Part shown: in pieces, positions 6,661 to 14,954 of the stretch
Layout: the number at the start of each line of letters is the position of its first letter
How positions within the stretch are numbered: position 1 is the stretch's first letter
Virus record (IMG/VR): IMGVR_UViG_3300047388_000191
Span: 1-43,338 of that record
Reading direction: 5' to 3' (one strand)
Source of the DNA: a virus
Length of the DNA stretch: 43,338 nt
Notes under the pieces: model-generated
What the model was told of the DNA's origin: nothing
The model's input: only the letters and a program-made list of their open reading frames with translations
The model's database searches: none
Program-made: the position numbers and the translations under genes

Positions 6661-7738
6661 CCAGTCGCTCGAAGAGTTCACAGAGCACGAGGCGAAGCTT
6701 GAGGAGCTGCGCTCCGCCCTCCATAGGGCCCAGCGTCAGCTCGCCCAAGCCAAGGAGCGCAACGCCCACGCCATCATCGCGGCGCAACGTGCCGCCATCG
6801 ACGCCGTCCTAGGACTGCCCAGGGTGAAGATCCCGACGCCGAGGGCCCCCAAGGCCAATGGGTCGCCCGAGGTGGCTCTGTGGGACACCGGGGACTGGCA
6901 AGGACATAAGCTCACTCGAAACTACAACGGCGAGGTTATGCGCCGCCGCGTCCGCGAGTTCTGCGACAAGGCCATTCAGATGACCGAGATCCAGAGAGCC
7001 CATCACCCGGTCAACAAGGCCGTCATCATCTTTGGCGGCGACATGCTCGAAGGGTTGTTCAACTTCCCTTCCCAGGTCTACGAGATCGACGCCACGTTGT
7101 TTGAGCAGGTGTACTCTGTGGCTGATTTGGAGGCCGAGGTGGTCCGTCGTGCACTTTCGACGTACCAAGAGGTTGAAGTCATTGCTGAATGGGGGAACCA
7201 TGGACGAATTGGAAACAAGCGAGCCTCAGTTCCAGGACACGATAACCTTGATCGCTTCGCTTATGAACACGCCCGACGTGTGCTCCTTGCAGATCCATCA
7301 GTCGCTGCCCGTCTCCGATGGGAAGATTGCCCTGAAGACATTCAACGCCTCGAAATCGGAAATTACAGGGCTTTGGTCATACACGGAGATGAGATCGGTC
7401 GTAACGGATGGGCAAGTGACAACGCTCTAAGGAATCACGTCCAAGCTTGGAAGTCGGGAGCATACCGTGGCATTGACCCAGAAACCCTCAGAATGGAGCC
7501 CTGGGCGTTCTCAGACGTCTACACCCATCATTACCACACGCACACTGAGATCCCTCTCGCAGATGGACGTGGTGCAATTTACCGTACGGGATCCACGGAA
7601 TCGGACAATCGTTACGCGATGGTTGGAATGGCCTCGGGTGCCGACCCATCCCAGCGACTTCATTTTATCGATCCCGTCGCAGGTATCGTGACGGCACAAT
7701 ACAAGTTGTGGCTCGACCCCAGCGGTCCTTCCCAATAA
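6644..7738 (+). CDS. Calcineurin-like metallophosphoesterase, 364 aa
   Basis: After a coiled-coil N-terminus (residues 8-58), the metallophosphoesterase blocks appear in order: D81..D84..H88 (WDTGDWQGH), G132-D133..E136 (GGDMLEG), G184-N185-H186 (EWGNHG), H247 (VIHGDE) and the terminal H295-x-x-H cluster (HHYHTH). These bind two metals. The helical extension may be a DNA or partner contact, as in SbcD/Mre11-type enzymes, but a nuclease role is inference. GTG 6644 is preferred because GAGAGG lies seven bases upstream; a TTG at 6629 is possible. It overlaps the upstream gene by 17 bases. Confidence 0.8.
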   Translation: MTTSPDQSLEEFTEHEAKLEELRSALHRAQRQLAQAKERNAHAIIAAQRAAIDAVLGLPRVKIPTPRAPKANGSPEVALWDTGDWQGHKLTRNYNGEVMRRRVREFCDKAIQMTEIQRAHHPVNKAVIIFGGDMLEGLFNFPSQVYEIDATLFEQVYSVADLEAEVVRRALSTYQEVEVIAEWGNHGRIGNKRASVPGHDNLDRFAYEHARRVLLADPSVAARLRWEDCPEDIQRLEIGNYRALVIHGDEIGRNGWASDNALRNHVQAWKSGAYRGIDPETLRMEPWAFSDVYTHHYHTHTEIPLADGRGAIYRTGSTESDNRYAMVGMASGADPSQRLHFIDPVAGIVTAQYKLWLDPSGPSQ

Positions 7739-7744
7739 CAACAG

Positions 7745-7774
7745 AGGGCCCCAGGTCCGAAGACTTGGGGCCCT
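7745..7774 (+). terminator. Strong hairpin after phosphoesterase gene
   Basis: A 13-pair stem (7745-7757 with 7762-7774, one G-T pair) is closed by a CGAA tetraloop. No T-run follows, so it is a terminator-like or mRNA-processing hairpin. It sits just before GTAGGAGTACG and the primase-helicase. Confidence 0.7.
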
Positions 7775-7780
7775 AAGTTC

Positions 7781-7794
7781 GTAGGAGTACGATC
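7781..7794 (+). promoter_or_regulatory. Ribosome site in front of an ATC codon
   Basis: GTAGGAGTACG (7781-7791) is followed at once by ATC in the primase-helicase frame. At 40435 the sequence GTAGGAGTGCC is followed by ATG at exactly the same distance, and at 4801 GTAGGAGTAC precedes ATG by two more bases. This suggests translation starts at ATC 7792 (or the next ATC) rather than at a downstream TTG. Confidence 0.45.
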
Positions 7795-9636
7795 ATCATA
7801 TCAGTCAGTGCTGCCGTTGGGAAGGCTAGCCTGTTGGACTTTGTCAACCTCATTGTCGGAGACATTGAGAGCGGATACCTGGAGGTCAGGGTTCCCAGAC
7901 AAACCATAGGCAAGCCGTCTCATGGGCGAAGGTTCTTTCCCGTCTCAGATCCAGTCTCAGTGGCCGCGACGGTCATTGAAATGGACAGGCTGGACGATGC
8001 TCTAACGTGTATTGCCCCCGGGGTGAGAATCGAGGAGGGTTCCGGCAAGCCGTCGAACGTCGGAGCCATATCCGTGGTCTGGGCAGACCTGGACTGGAAG
8101 GACTACGACGACGGCCAGAAGGGCGCCCATCTAGCGTTGGTATCCTTCCCCTTCCGTCCCGCTTGTGTGATTCGGTCGGGGAGGGGATACCACGCCTACT
8201 GGCGGCTCCGTGAGCCCTGGGTGTTTGAGGGACCCGAGGATCGCGCCGCGGCGAGGTCAATTCTACGTCGCATCGCCCAAAGGCTGGGGTCAGACATAGC
8301 CACCGCCCAGCTAGGGGTCATCCTCAGGGCCCCAGGGACGCTCAACCGCAAGCTCAACCCCCCAGTCATGGCTGAGATAACCAAGTGGGATCCGGCAGCC
8401 CCGGCTCTGAATCTCGAAGACTTCGACGTTCTCCCGGCCGAAGAATCCGAAGGCAAGGACACTTCCGGGGATTCACTCCTGGCTGAGTGGCAGGCCCCGG
8501 TTCAGGCCATCGTCATCGACACACTTCGGGTCACAAAGGCCACGCTGGCCCTCATCAAGTTCGGTGCACCAAATGGTGCCGATGAATCCTCCCTGGCCCA
8601 AGGGGTTATCACGGCGCTGCTGCGATCGGGGTATGATTCCCACGCTATCCGTTCGGTATTCGTCGCGACCCAGGACGGCGGGATTGGGAACGCTTGGGGG
8701 AAGCGCGGGCGTCATGGGGATTCATGGCTGGCCGGATCCATCGCCAAGGCTATAGAGTACATTGCCAACAACTCGGCCACCGAGGCGCCTACGGCCTCCG
8801 ATAAGTCCCCTTGGTTCGCTGAGGACATCTCCCCTGCCCTAGCTAGGGACATACCCCCACCTAAGATGATTATTGATGGGATGCTTAGGGAGGGATCCTT
8901 GTCCGCCATTGTGGCGCCCTCAAACGTCGGTAAGTCATGGCTGGCTGACATAATTGGATTTCACCTTGCAACCGGAATCTCGATCTGGGGACGCAAGGTT
9001 CCCGAGCCCATGTCTGTGCTCGTTGTTCAAGAGGAAATGTCGGATGCCGAGACGATTGACCGGCTGCGAAAGATCAGGCGGACACTCGCGGTCAGTGATG
9101 ACGAACTTGCACGGGTTGTATTTCGCCATGTATACCAACCCGGGCTCCTCCTTACCGACCCTTCACCCCTTGTGGATGCACTTGAATCAACTCACTATGA
9201 TGTGGTTATCATCGACAGTTACTCGGCCACCCGCGGGGGAGTTGAAGAGAACGATAACGATGGCGTTGGAAGACTTCTACAAAGCGTCAAACACTCTATC
9301 TGCCTGAAGTACAACACCCACATCATATTCATCCACCACACCCGCAAGGTGCAAGGCGGCAAGGATTCGTTTGACCCCGAGAACATGGAAAGGGGTGCCG
9401 CTGCGTTCAAGCAGTGGATGGACAACATGTGGACCCTTCACAGAGAGAAGGACCAGTCCTGGATCAAGCTCTACATCACCAAGGCCCGTGGTTTCGCTAA
9501 GCCCGAAAAGCCCATGCTTATCAAGCTTGTTGACACAGATGAGGGTGGGGTTGAAATGATTCTCGTTGACAATGAGGGAAATGCAACTGATGGCTACAAA
9601 GAAGACAACCACTTCACCAGCCGCTACAACGACTAG
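7792..9636 (+). CDS. Primase-helicase (AEP primase + RepA-like ATPase), about 614 aa
   Basis: Numbering here is from TTG 7834. The N-terminal primase half has DLD at 85-87 (VWADLDW), SGRGYHAYW at 114-123 and APGTLNRK at 166-173, the pattern of archaeo-eukaryotic/RepB-type primases. The C-terminal half is a RecA-fold hexameric helicase: Walker A APSNVGKS 361-368, Walker B DVVIIDS 456-462, and IHHTRK at 500-505. It should prime and unwind DNA at the phage origin. The start is unusual: the best ribosome site points to ATC 7792, adding 14 residues; TTG 7834 with GGGAAGG eight bases upstream is the conventional alternative. Confidence 0.85.
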   Translation: MIISVSAAVGKASLLDFVNLIVGDIESGYLEVRVPRQTIGKPSHGRRFFPVSDPVSVAATVIEMDRLDDALTCIAPGVRIEEGSGKPSNVGAISVVWADLDWKDYDDGQKGAHLALVSFPFRPACVIRSGRGYHAYWRLREPWVFEGPEDRAAARSILRRIAQRLGSDIATAQLGVILRAPGTLNRKLNPPVMAEITKWDPAAPALNLEDFDVLPAEESEGKDTSGDSLLAEWQAPVQAIVIDTLRVTKATLALIKFGAPNGADESSLAQGVITALLRSGYDSHAIRSVFVATQDGGIGNAWGKRGRHGDSWLAGSIAKAIEYIANNSATEAPTASDKSPWFAEDISPALARDIPPPKMIIDGMLREGSLSAIVAPSNVGKSWLADIIGFHLATGISIWGRKVPEPMSVLVVQEEMSDAETIDRLRKIRRTLAVSDDELARVVFRHVYQPGLLLTDPSPLVDALESTHYDVVIIDSYSATRGGVEENDNDGVGRLLQSVKHSICLKYNTHIIFIHHTRKVQGGKDSFDPENMERGAAAFKQWMDNMWTLHREKDQSWIKLYITKARGFAKPEKPMLIKLVDTDEGGVEMILVDNEGNATDGYKEDNHFTSRYND

Positions 9637-9946
9637 GAAGGGCCGGGAGATCCGAATATTCTGGAAGTCCATCAACGAGGATGCCGACAAGCTCAAGGAG
9701 ATGTCCACGGTTCAATCTACGGCCGTAGCTGCCTCAACCGTTCTGCTGTCCAGAAGCCTCATGGCCCAGTCTCGAAAGAGCCCTACCCGTAAGGAGATGG
9801 CTGCCAAGTTGCACGAGTTGCACGAGTTGCAAGACGGTTGCAGTGAGCGTTTGCTGGTCATCCAGGGGTTCCGGGTGATGAGCACATTGGTGGGTCGCGG
9901 AAGGTTTACCGCAGAAGTTGGAGAGAACACCTATGTCGTCGAATGA
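9590..9946 (+). CDS. Hypothetical protein, 118 aa
   Basis: ATG 9590 lies 47 bases inside the primase-helicase 3' end with GAGGGAA upstream. An in-frame ATG at 9566 has no clear ribosome site. A Thr/Lys-rich start (MATKKTTTSPAATTTRKG) is followed by a helical core and a short repeated HELHELQ, encoded by a perfect 10-base repeat (TTGCACGAGT). Its place among replication genes suggests a replication accessory, but nothing confirms this. Confidence 0.6.
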   Translation: MATKKTTTSPAATTTRKGREIRIFWKSINEDADKLKEMSTVQSTAVAASTVLLSRSLMAQSRKSPTRKEMAAKLHELHELQDGCSERLLVIQGFRVMSTLVGRGRFTAEVGENTYVVE

Positions 9947-10040
9947 ACGGCCGTGCGAGGCTTGCGGAAAGCTGACGAGCCATTGGATCTTGATATTTGG
10001 TATCAAGATTTTCATTCACGAGACGGATTGCCCGTCATGA
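9933..10040 (+). CDS. Small zinc-binding-like protein, 35 aa
   Basis: The ATG has GGAGAG seven bases upstream and lies in the 3' end of the previous gene; the TGA overlaps the RusA ATG (ATGA). The product has CEACGKLTSHW near the start and ETDCP near the end, a possible C-x2-C ... H ... C zinc knuckle around a hydrophobic strand (ILIFGIKIFI). Too short for homology, but the fit between neighbours is exact. It also removes the need for an upstream RusA extension. Confidence 0.55.
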   Translation: MSSNERPCEACGKLTSHWILIFGIKIFIHETDCPS

Positions 10041-10483
10041 AGTTCGAGATGGAGTGGCCTCGCTATCCTTTACTTACCCCCACCGGCAAGGAAAGCCTAG
10101 CTAAGACAGCGGGAAGGCCCCTGCCCTGGCTCAGCGCCAACTACATCAACAGGGTTGGCCACCGGCAACACAGAGCCCTGGTAGCCCTCTGGCGCGGTCA
10201 AGCAGAAGTGGCGGCCTTCTTCCTTCCGGCATGGGAAAGGGCGCCCAAGCCGTGTTACTTGGACATCGTGCTCTATCGACGGCAGGGGCACAAGATGGAC
10301 AGCTACGCCATCCTGGAGGGCATGAAGCCAATTATCGACGGAATGGTGCTGGCCCAACTATTCCCTGATGACACTCAGGAGTTTATTCTTGGCGGAATAG
10401 CCAGGTCCGAGAAGTCGATCCATCCAGGATTGACTGTGACCTTTCGGCCTCTTCCGACTGGATCCGCTCTGCCCGGTCGGTAG
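10037..10483 (+). CDS. RusA-like Holliday junction resolvase, 148 aa
   Basis: The C-terminal pattern KMDSYAILEGMKPIIDGM ... LFPDDTQ supplies D88, K97, D101 and the D111-D112 pair. This matches the RusA signature of D..N..K...D.L....DD, with serine in place of the usual asparagine. RusA dimers cut four-way junctions in recombination and before packaging. The N-terminus (EWPRYPLLTP) is longer than in E. coli RusA. The frame continues upstream, but ATG 10037 couples to the preceding stop. Its 3' end overlaps the convergent minus-strand gene at 10383 by 101 bases. Confidence 0.75.
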   Translation: MKFEMEWPRYPLLTPTGKESLAKTAGRPLPWLSANYINRVGHRQHRALVALWRGQAEVAAFFLPAWERAPKPCYLDIVLYRRQGHKMDSYAILEGMKPIIDGMVLAQLFPDDTQEFILGGIARSEKSIHPGLTVTFRPLPTGSALPGR

Positions 10484-10688
10484 GCATCGGCTCCAGCATA
10501 TATTTACGCTGGGCGTGAAGGATAGCCGAGTGAACATCTGCCAGAGAAAGCTCTTCAAATAGGGCGTTCTCGACCATCAAAAGAAGTTGGTCAAGCTGGG
10601 CCAGGCGGACCCGTCGCTCCGGTTCTGCCAGTACGGCCGATTGGTCCGGTATCGCCCGTCGCTCCCGTGGTCCCAGCGGTGTTGGCAT
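10383..10688 (-). CDS. Hypothetical protein at late-block end, 101 aa
   Basis: ATG 10688 has a strong GTAGGAG six bases upstream. The first 33 residues are read from the collagen-repeat part of the preceding gene in another frame. The last 34 codons lie opposite the 3' end of the RusA-like gene. The middle is helical (LAQLDQLLLMVENALFEELS), with a charged C-terminus (DRAERIQSEEAERSQS). Being double-coded at both ends makes it unusual. A shorter form from ATG 10577 would avoid the overlap but lacks a ribosome site. Confidence 0.5.
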   Translation of the reverse strand: MPTPLGPRERRAIPDQSAVLAEPERRVRLAQLDQLLLMVENALFEELSLADVHSAILHAQRKYMLEPMPTDRAERIQSEEAERSQSILDGSTSRTWLFRQE

Positions 10689-10938
10689 TCATGGCTCCTA
10701 CAAGCTGATTGAGAATGGCTGTATGGGTTTCTTGAACCTCTACGACCCGGTCAACTTTATCACGGTAGGTGTTGCCGCCGTTTTGCTTGTACTGGGCTGC
10801 CATGGCCTCCCACACCGGGATCATTTCTACCACTTCGTCAACCCGAGAGAAAATCTTCCACAACAGGGCCATGGTGAGAAGGGCCGCTCCAGCCTCTCCG
10901 AAGTGAGCCACCGCGTCCCAGCCAATAGATACGTTCAT
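10591..10938 (-). CDS. Membrane protein with collagen-like tail, 115 aa
   Basis: ATG 10938 overlaps the upstream stop (ATGA). Residues about 13-29 are hydrophobic (EAGAALLTMALLWKIF), likely one membrane helix. A helical charged region follows, with a C-terminal run of about nine Gly-X-Y triplets (GTTGATGDTGPIGRTGRTG and on). Collagen-like stretches are common in phage tail fibres, while the membrane helix recalls a holin or spanin. The combination leaves the role open: a tail or capsid appendage, or a late membrane protein. Confidence 0.65.
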   Translation of the reverse strand: MNVSIGWDAVAHFGEAGAALLTMALLWKIFSRVDEVVEMIPVWEAMAAQYKQNGGNTYRDKVDRVVEVQETHTAILNQLVGAMNANTAGTTGATGDTGPIGRTGRTGATGPPGPA

Positions 10939-11522
10939 TGTGTCCCCAAGCAGATGATTGCAAGATTGGCGAAAAGATTGGGGGCCACTCCCGCCCCCGC
11001 GTTGACCGAGTACGGGCCGATAAACGATCCGGCCGTTCTGTGGACCAGGAATGACCACGTCAGTCCGATACCGTCGGGCTCTGAAGGGGCCGTGAGCATT
11101 GGGCTACTCCCGGGCATCGCTGTAGCTGACTTGACTTCCAAATAGTCAACCCCAGCAAACGGCCATCCCACAGTCAGTACCTCTAGATACCAGCCGGTAG
11201 CCGGGACCGTCCATCTGTTGTTAGTGTTGTCCCACCCTCCGGTTGGGTCGTCGGGGTTCCCGAATCCAACGCTGAAATCTAGAACGTGAAAGGCGCTATC
11301 GGCAGGTATGAATGAATGGGCGAATCGCCTTTGGATATCGAGGCGGTTGTCGGTGAGAACCCCAACGGCCGAGGCTGGCTGAGCTGGGTGGGTATGGTCT
11401 GACCTGGCGAAGCTAGCCAGTCGGCCAGCCGTTCCAATGGGAGTGTCAGCCATGCCAGGGAACGAAGGAACTACAGGTGCAGTGACGGCCTTATGGACAA
11501 TTCCAGATCGGTCCCGGGCCAT
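10935..11522 (-). CDS. Tail fibre-like structural protein, 195 aa
   Basis: It carries LASFARSDHTHPAQP near residue 40, the SDHTHP element common in phage fibre and appendage proteins. A beta-rich C-terminal domain follows, with NRWTVPATGWYLEVLTVGW and a glycine-rich end, resembling C1q/TNF-like or fibre-tip domains. It probably forms part of the adsorption apparatus. It lies immediately after the large tail protein and overlaps the collagen-tailed gene by four bases. Confidence 0.65.
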   Translation of the reverse strand: MARDRSGIVHKAVTAPVVPSFPGMADTPIGTAGRLASFARSDHTHPAQPASAVGVLTDNRLDIQRRFAHSFIPADSAFHVLDFSVGFGNPDDPTGGWDNTNNRWTVPATGWYLEVLTVGWPFAGVDYLEVKSATAMPGSSPMLTAPSEPDGIGLTWSFLVHRTAGSFIGPYSVNAGAGVAPNLFANLAIICLGTQ

Positions 11523-13439
11523 TTACGAAACCTCCTTCAAGGTAACGTCGATGTTCCCTTCAAGATTTCCGCCTTCACTTGACCCCGGCCGAGGGGTTCG
11601 CCAGTTGTACGTTTCCAGGGTGGCCTGCACCATCTCTACTTGGTCTGGGTTGGTGAGGGACGGAACGTAGGCATACACGGCCCGAGCCGCTGATTCAAAG
11701 GCGCTCTCGATATTGCCCAGAAGTTGCTGAGAGTTCTGCCCCTGGTTATCAAAGCTGCTGTCAAGGAGCTGCTGCTGGGCGTTGCACTGCAACGTCGCCT
11801 TCCAGACCCGACCCAGGGTGCCCTCGACGGCCACCGAGCGGATAACCACAGCCCCCGTCAGCGCCAGCTTGACGCTGATGCGCCGCCCAGAGGTTCCCCT
11901 TGGGATCCGGTAGGTCATGCGAGTGGTTGAGTTGATGATCTGAACGGTTGAAAGGTACGTTAGCGAGCCGTCTACGGCATAGGTGACCGCAACGGATGCT
12001 CCGCCGGGAAGTGGGGCGTCCAATTCTATGAAAACACCCCGGAACGCCTTGTTCTCTCCAGGGGTATCGAAGTCAAAGTCCGACAGAGTGATTGAGCCCG
12101 TCGTTGGAGCCTGGGAGTATTCATTGATTGTGGCCGTAAGGACGCCGCCAACCGTGTAAACGTTCGCGTCAAGGATGCCATCGGCATCACTACTGAAAAC
12201 CCTGTGAGCCTTGGAGGCCAGGGGGTTGAACGCTGTGCATCGGGCTGGGAATGCGCCGAGCCCTGGGGTGAGGTCTATGCGGAGCCCGGGCAGTCCCGGC
12301 CATCCAACGTAGAGGAATCGTCCGTCCCCCCAGATGTTGCCCTGCACGTCCGCGGTAGTGGTTGCAATGACGCTGCCGACTTCGCGAAACTCATCCTGAA
12401 CCCAGCGCATGTCGATGACCTTGTCGAGCTGAGTGCCCTGGAGTGAATACAGGGTGAAGTCGTTGTGCCCAGCTTGCTGGAACTGCCTCATGAGGATATA
12501 CGTCACACCGTAAATTTCCTCTGCCCATATAACCTTACCAATTACCTCAGCAACCCGGGTATCGGGCCCTGCTCCACCGTCGCTGATGTAGAACGTCATG
12601 ACCCACTCGGATCCGATCTTGTATGTGACGTAGAACAAGCCGTTGGCCGTAGAACAAATGAGCCTGAGGTTCTGCTCGAAACCTGGGGTGCCGAACGTCC
12701 TATAGACAACCGGGGTGGTGTTACCGTCCACAACGTACTTGATTTGAGTTTGGTCAACGCTGATGAAATACAACTTTTCATCGAAGTAGGCCATGGACTT
12801 GACACAACCACTCACCGGGGGAACGTCGGCCGCAACCCCTTCGGTGCAAAACAGGGTTGCGGTTGGGGTTCCCGAGATTTGCCAAATGCCGGTCCCTGTA
12901 GCAATGACAACCCCAAATGGATCCAACATGATGTCGAGGATTTCAGTGCCGTCGCCAATGGCGACGCCTACGGGAGAGCCCGAGGCTGTGGTAACGAGGT
13001 TGAATGTCGAGGTCTTGACGCCAGCGAACCATTCGTCCCCAAGTGCCACGATGGGGATCTTGTTCGAGGTTCCGGTGAGAACGTAGCTTGTTGTCCGGGG
13101 AGAGGGGAACAACTGCAACCCTCCCGGTCGGCTTGTATCAACGGCCCCGTCGCTGATTCGGTATCTCTGGGGGTCAATGTAGGTTTGCTGCTGCTCGCCC
13201 TTGGTCCAGTCGCCCTGGGTGACCTTGGGCCAGTTGCCGAGGTTCCGGTCAATCTGGTTTGGGGAAGCTACGGCAATAAGCTGGCCTTCGTCTTGGACAT
13301 TGGTGCCCTGGTCCCAGTCGGTGCCCGCGGCACAGACATACCCGACCATGACCACGTTGCCAGCCCCGTCGTCGTATCCGATGGCGGTGTGGTAGAGGGT
13401 ACCTATGCTGTCTATAGGGACCCCAGAGAATACCGTCAT
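11523..13439 (-). CDS. Large tail protein (nozzle-like), 638 aa
   Basis: Beta-rich throughout, with recurring short strands and turns (VMVGYVCAAGTDW, KIPIVALGDEWFAG, NIWGDGRFLYVGWPG), suggesting a propeller or stacked-sheet tail tube. Position, just after the adaptor/ATPase genes and before a fibre gene, and size fit a podovirus tail nozzle analogous to T7 gp12. This is inference from context. The start overlaps nothing; its 5' ATG shares bases with the ClpX-like gene's stop. Confidence 0.55.
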   Translation of the reverse strand: MTVFSGVPIDSIGTLYHTAIGYDDGAGNVVMVGYVCAAGTDWDQGTNVQDEGQLIAVASPNQIDRNLGNWPKVTQGDWTKGEQQQTYIDPQRYRISDGAVDTSRPGGLQLFPSPRTTSYVLTGTSNKIPIVALGDEWFAGVKTSTFNLVTTASGSPVGVAIGDGTEILDIMLDPFGVVIATGTGIWQISGTPTATLFCTEGVAADVPPVSGCVKSMAYFDEKLYFISVDQTQIKYVVDGNTTPVVYRTFGTPGFEQNLRLICSTANGLFYVTYKIGSEWVMTFYISDGGAGPDTRVAEVIGKVIWAEEIYGVTYILMRQFQQAGHNDFTLYSLQGTQLDKVIDMRWVQDEFREVGSVIATTTADVQGNIWGDGRFLYVGWPGLPGLRIDLTPGLGAFPARCTAFNPLASKAHRVFSSDADGILDANVYTVGGVLTATINEYSQAPTTGSITLSDFDFDTPGENKAFRGVFIELDAPLPGGASVAVTYAVDGSLTYLSTVQIINSTTRMTYRIPRGTSGRRISVKLALTGAVVIRSVAVEGTLGRVWKATLQCNAQQQLLDSSFDNQGQNSQQLLGNIESAFESAARAVYAYVPSLTNPDQVEMVQATLETYNWRTPRPGSSEGGNLEGNIDVTLKEVS

Positions 13440-14443
13440 ACCCTGGCCGCCTTCTCTACAACGGCTTCATTGTTGAGATGGCCAGCCGAACGAAGGATGA
13501 CCCTATCGCCCGGTTCGGCATGGCTCCAGGCCCGCCATGTCTTCTTCTCAATCAAGGGCTCCAGCGATCGGGCACCGATGCGTTGTAACATGGCCTGACC
13601 GGCGAGGTCGGTGAGTGCCGATTCGTCGGCGGTCAGATCGAATCCTTCGTCGGCAGCCCGTTCAACCCAGATTGGCCAAACCTGCGTCTTGAGAATTTCC
13701 AGCATAGAAGTAATTGTAAGCGGTGGCAGCGGAACGATCGTACTGAACCGCCCGATCAACTCTTCCATGAATCCGTATCGGATGAGGTGCTCGTTGCCCA
13801 GGGCGGCCCAGGTTGCTTCAACCCCCAGTCCGGGGTGATCGCGTTCAACGATGGGGAGAATACCCTCGAAGGCTCCCAGAGCGATGAAGAGGATATGAGA
13901 GGTGTCGAATGGACGGCCTGCTTCGGCGTCATTGCGACGGATTGAAACAATGTCCCCTTCCGCAATTCTGAGTAGTTCACTTTGCAGCTCCCTTCCTGTG
14001 TCGCGCTGGCCGGTACCCGGTTGCAGCTTCCACTTGTCAAACTCGTCGAGGACCACAACCCCCCACCGTTGCATACGGGCCTTGTGCTCATCGGCCCTGA
14101 CCGTCTTGTCCTGGTACTTGTCCGACAGGAGCCCTGAGAACATGGAGGAGAGGTCGCTACCGGCCCACCCGGTCCCGCTGTAGGAGGTGGCGTTCACCTC
14201 GACAAACGGGAGGCCCGACGCTTTGAGGAGAGCCCGCGTGAGCACGGTCTTTCCGACACCGGTGCCCGCTGGGATAATGAGGTTCGGTTGTCTTGTAGGC
14301 CGGTCGGCCTGAGCGGCAATAGCATGGCGGCGAAGCGCAACCGCAATCCGCCTCTTACCGTCCTCAATCCCGGATATGGTCCGGCTGGCATCAGCAACCA
14401 ACTGATCCACCGTAAGGATCGTTGCAGGGGCTTCCCAGGCCAT
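13436..14443 (-). CDS. ClpX-like AAA+ ATPase, 335 aa
   Basis: ClpX blocks appear in order: Walker A PAGTGVGKT (58-66), PFVEVNATSYSGTGWAG with the pore-loop position GWAG 92-95, Walker B VVVLDEFDKW (129-138), ILFIALGAFEGI (184-195), arginine-finger box YGFMEELIGRF (R232) and sensor-2 GARSLEPLIE (R292). The N-terminal zinc domain is absent. The stretch that holds the ClpP-docking IGF loop is short and reads PGLGVEA, so ClpP docking may be lost. It should unfold or remodel proteins, perhaps in virion assembly. ATG 14443 has AGAGG six bases upstream; a TTG at 14470 is less likely. Confidence 0.8.
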   Translation of the reverse strand: MAWEAPATILTVDQLVADASRTISGIEDGKRRIAVALRRHAIAAQADRPTRQPNLIIPAGTGVGKTVLTRALLKASGLPFVEVNATSYSGTGWAGSDLSSMFSGLLSDKYQDKTVRADEHKARMQRWGVVVLDEFDKWKLQPGTGQRDTGRELQSELLRIAEGDIVSIRRNDAEAGRPFDTSHILFIALGAFEGILPIVERDHPGLGVEATWAALGNEHLIRYGFMEELIGRFSTIVPLPPLTITSMLEILKTQVWPIWVERAADEGFDLTADESALTDLAGQAMLQRIGARSLEPLIEKKTWRAWSHAEPGDRVILRSAGHLNNEAVVEKAARV

Positions 14444-14444
14444 T

Positions 14445-14948
14445 CTATGCCTCTTTCCATGTTCGACCAATCCTTACGGCTCTAATAGTTTCGGGACACA
14501 CCCCAAAGCTTCTGGCTATTGAACCGTCAGAATCCCCCCGGCTGCTCCTGTCCCTGATGCCGGGGATCAGCGCAGCCCGAAGCTTAGCCCTATAGTGAGA
14601 ATCGCCGTGCATATGGCGAAGTTTCTCTCGACAATCTCTGGCATTTTCGGCCTGAGTTCCACCCCTAAGGTGACTTGGCCTGGCGCATAGCGTTACGTCA
14701 CACTTGTGCATTACTACTACACCCTTGGGTATCGTGTGACCGAGAATCATTTCGTAAACAACTCTATGTACGTACTCGCTCCCCAGGCATCCGTACACCA
14801 TACCTTTGCTTGGGCGAATAGTTCCCCCCGTCCAAACTACACACTCGCCCTGCATCACGAATCTGTTCCAGAATCCCTTGCGAAGTGCCGAGGCCCTTTT
14901 TTCGATGTGCTCTTTGGTTTGGTGGGTGCCAGTTAGCGGGTGTGCCAT
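14445..14948 (-). CDS. HNH homing endonuclease, 167 aa
   Basis: The block HRVVYEMILGHTIPKGVVVM, HKCDVTLCARPSHL, GGTQAENARD follows the HNH homing endonuclease pattern. The usual CVNP is CARP here, so the central Asn is changed and activity is not assured. The C-terminus has a helix-turn-helix-like end (GSIARSFGVCPETIRAVRIG), typical of DNA-specificity modules. It is wedged between structural genes and ends with TAG just upstream of the ClpX-like ATG, consistent with a mobile insertion. ATG 14948 is chosen because the upstream frame runs over the adaptor gene in antiphase. Confidence 0.8.
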   Translation of the reverse strand: MAHPLTGTHQTKEHIEKRASALRKGFWNRFVMQGECVVWTGGTIRPSKGMVYGCLGSEYVHRVVYEMILGHTIPKGVVVMHKCDVTLCARPSHLRGGTQAENARDCREKLRHMHGDSHYRAKLRAALIPGIRDRSSRGDSDGSIARSFGVCPETIRAVRIGRTWKEA

Positions 14949-14954
14949 CAACCC

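Noticed and set aside
12465-13598. 377-codon plus-strand frame
   Set aside because: Antisense to the 638 aa tail gene, no ribosome site, opposite to the transcription of the whole block.
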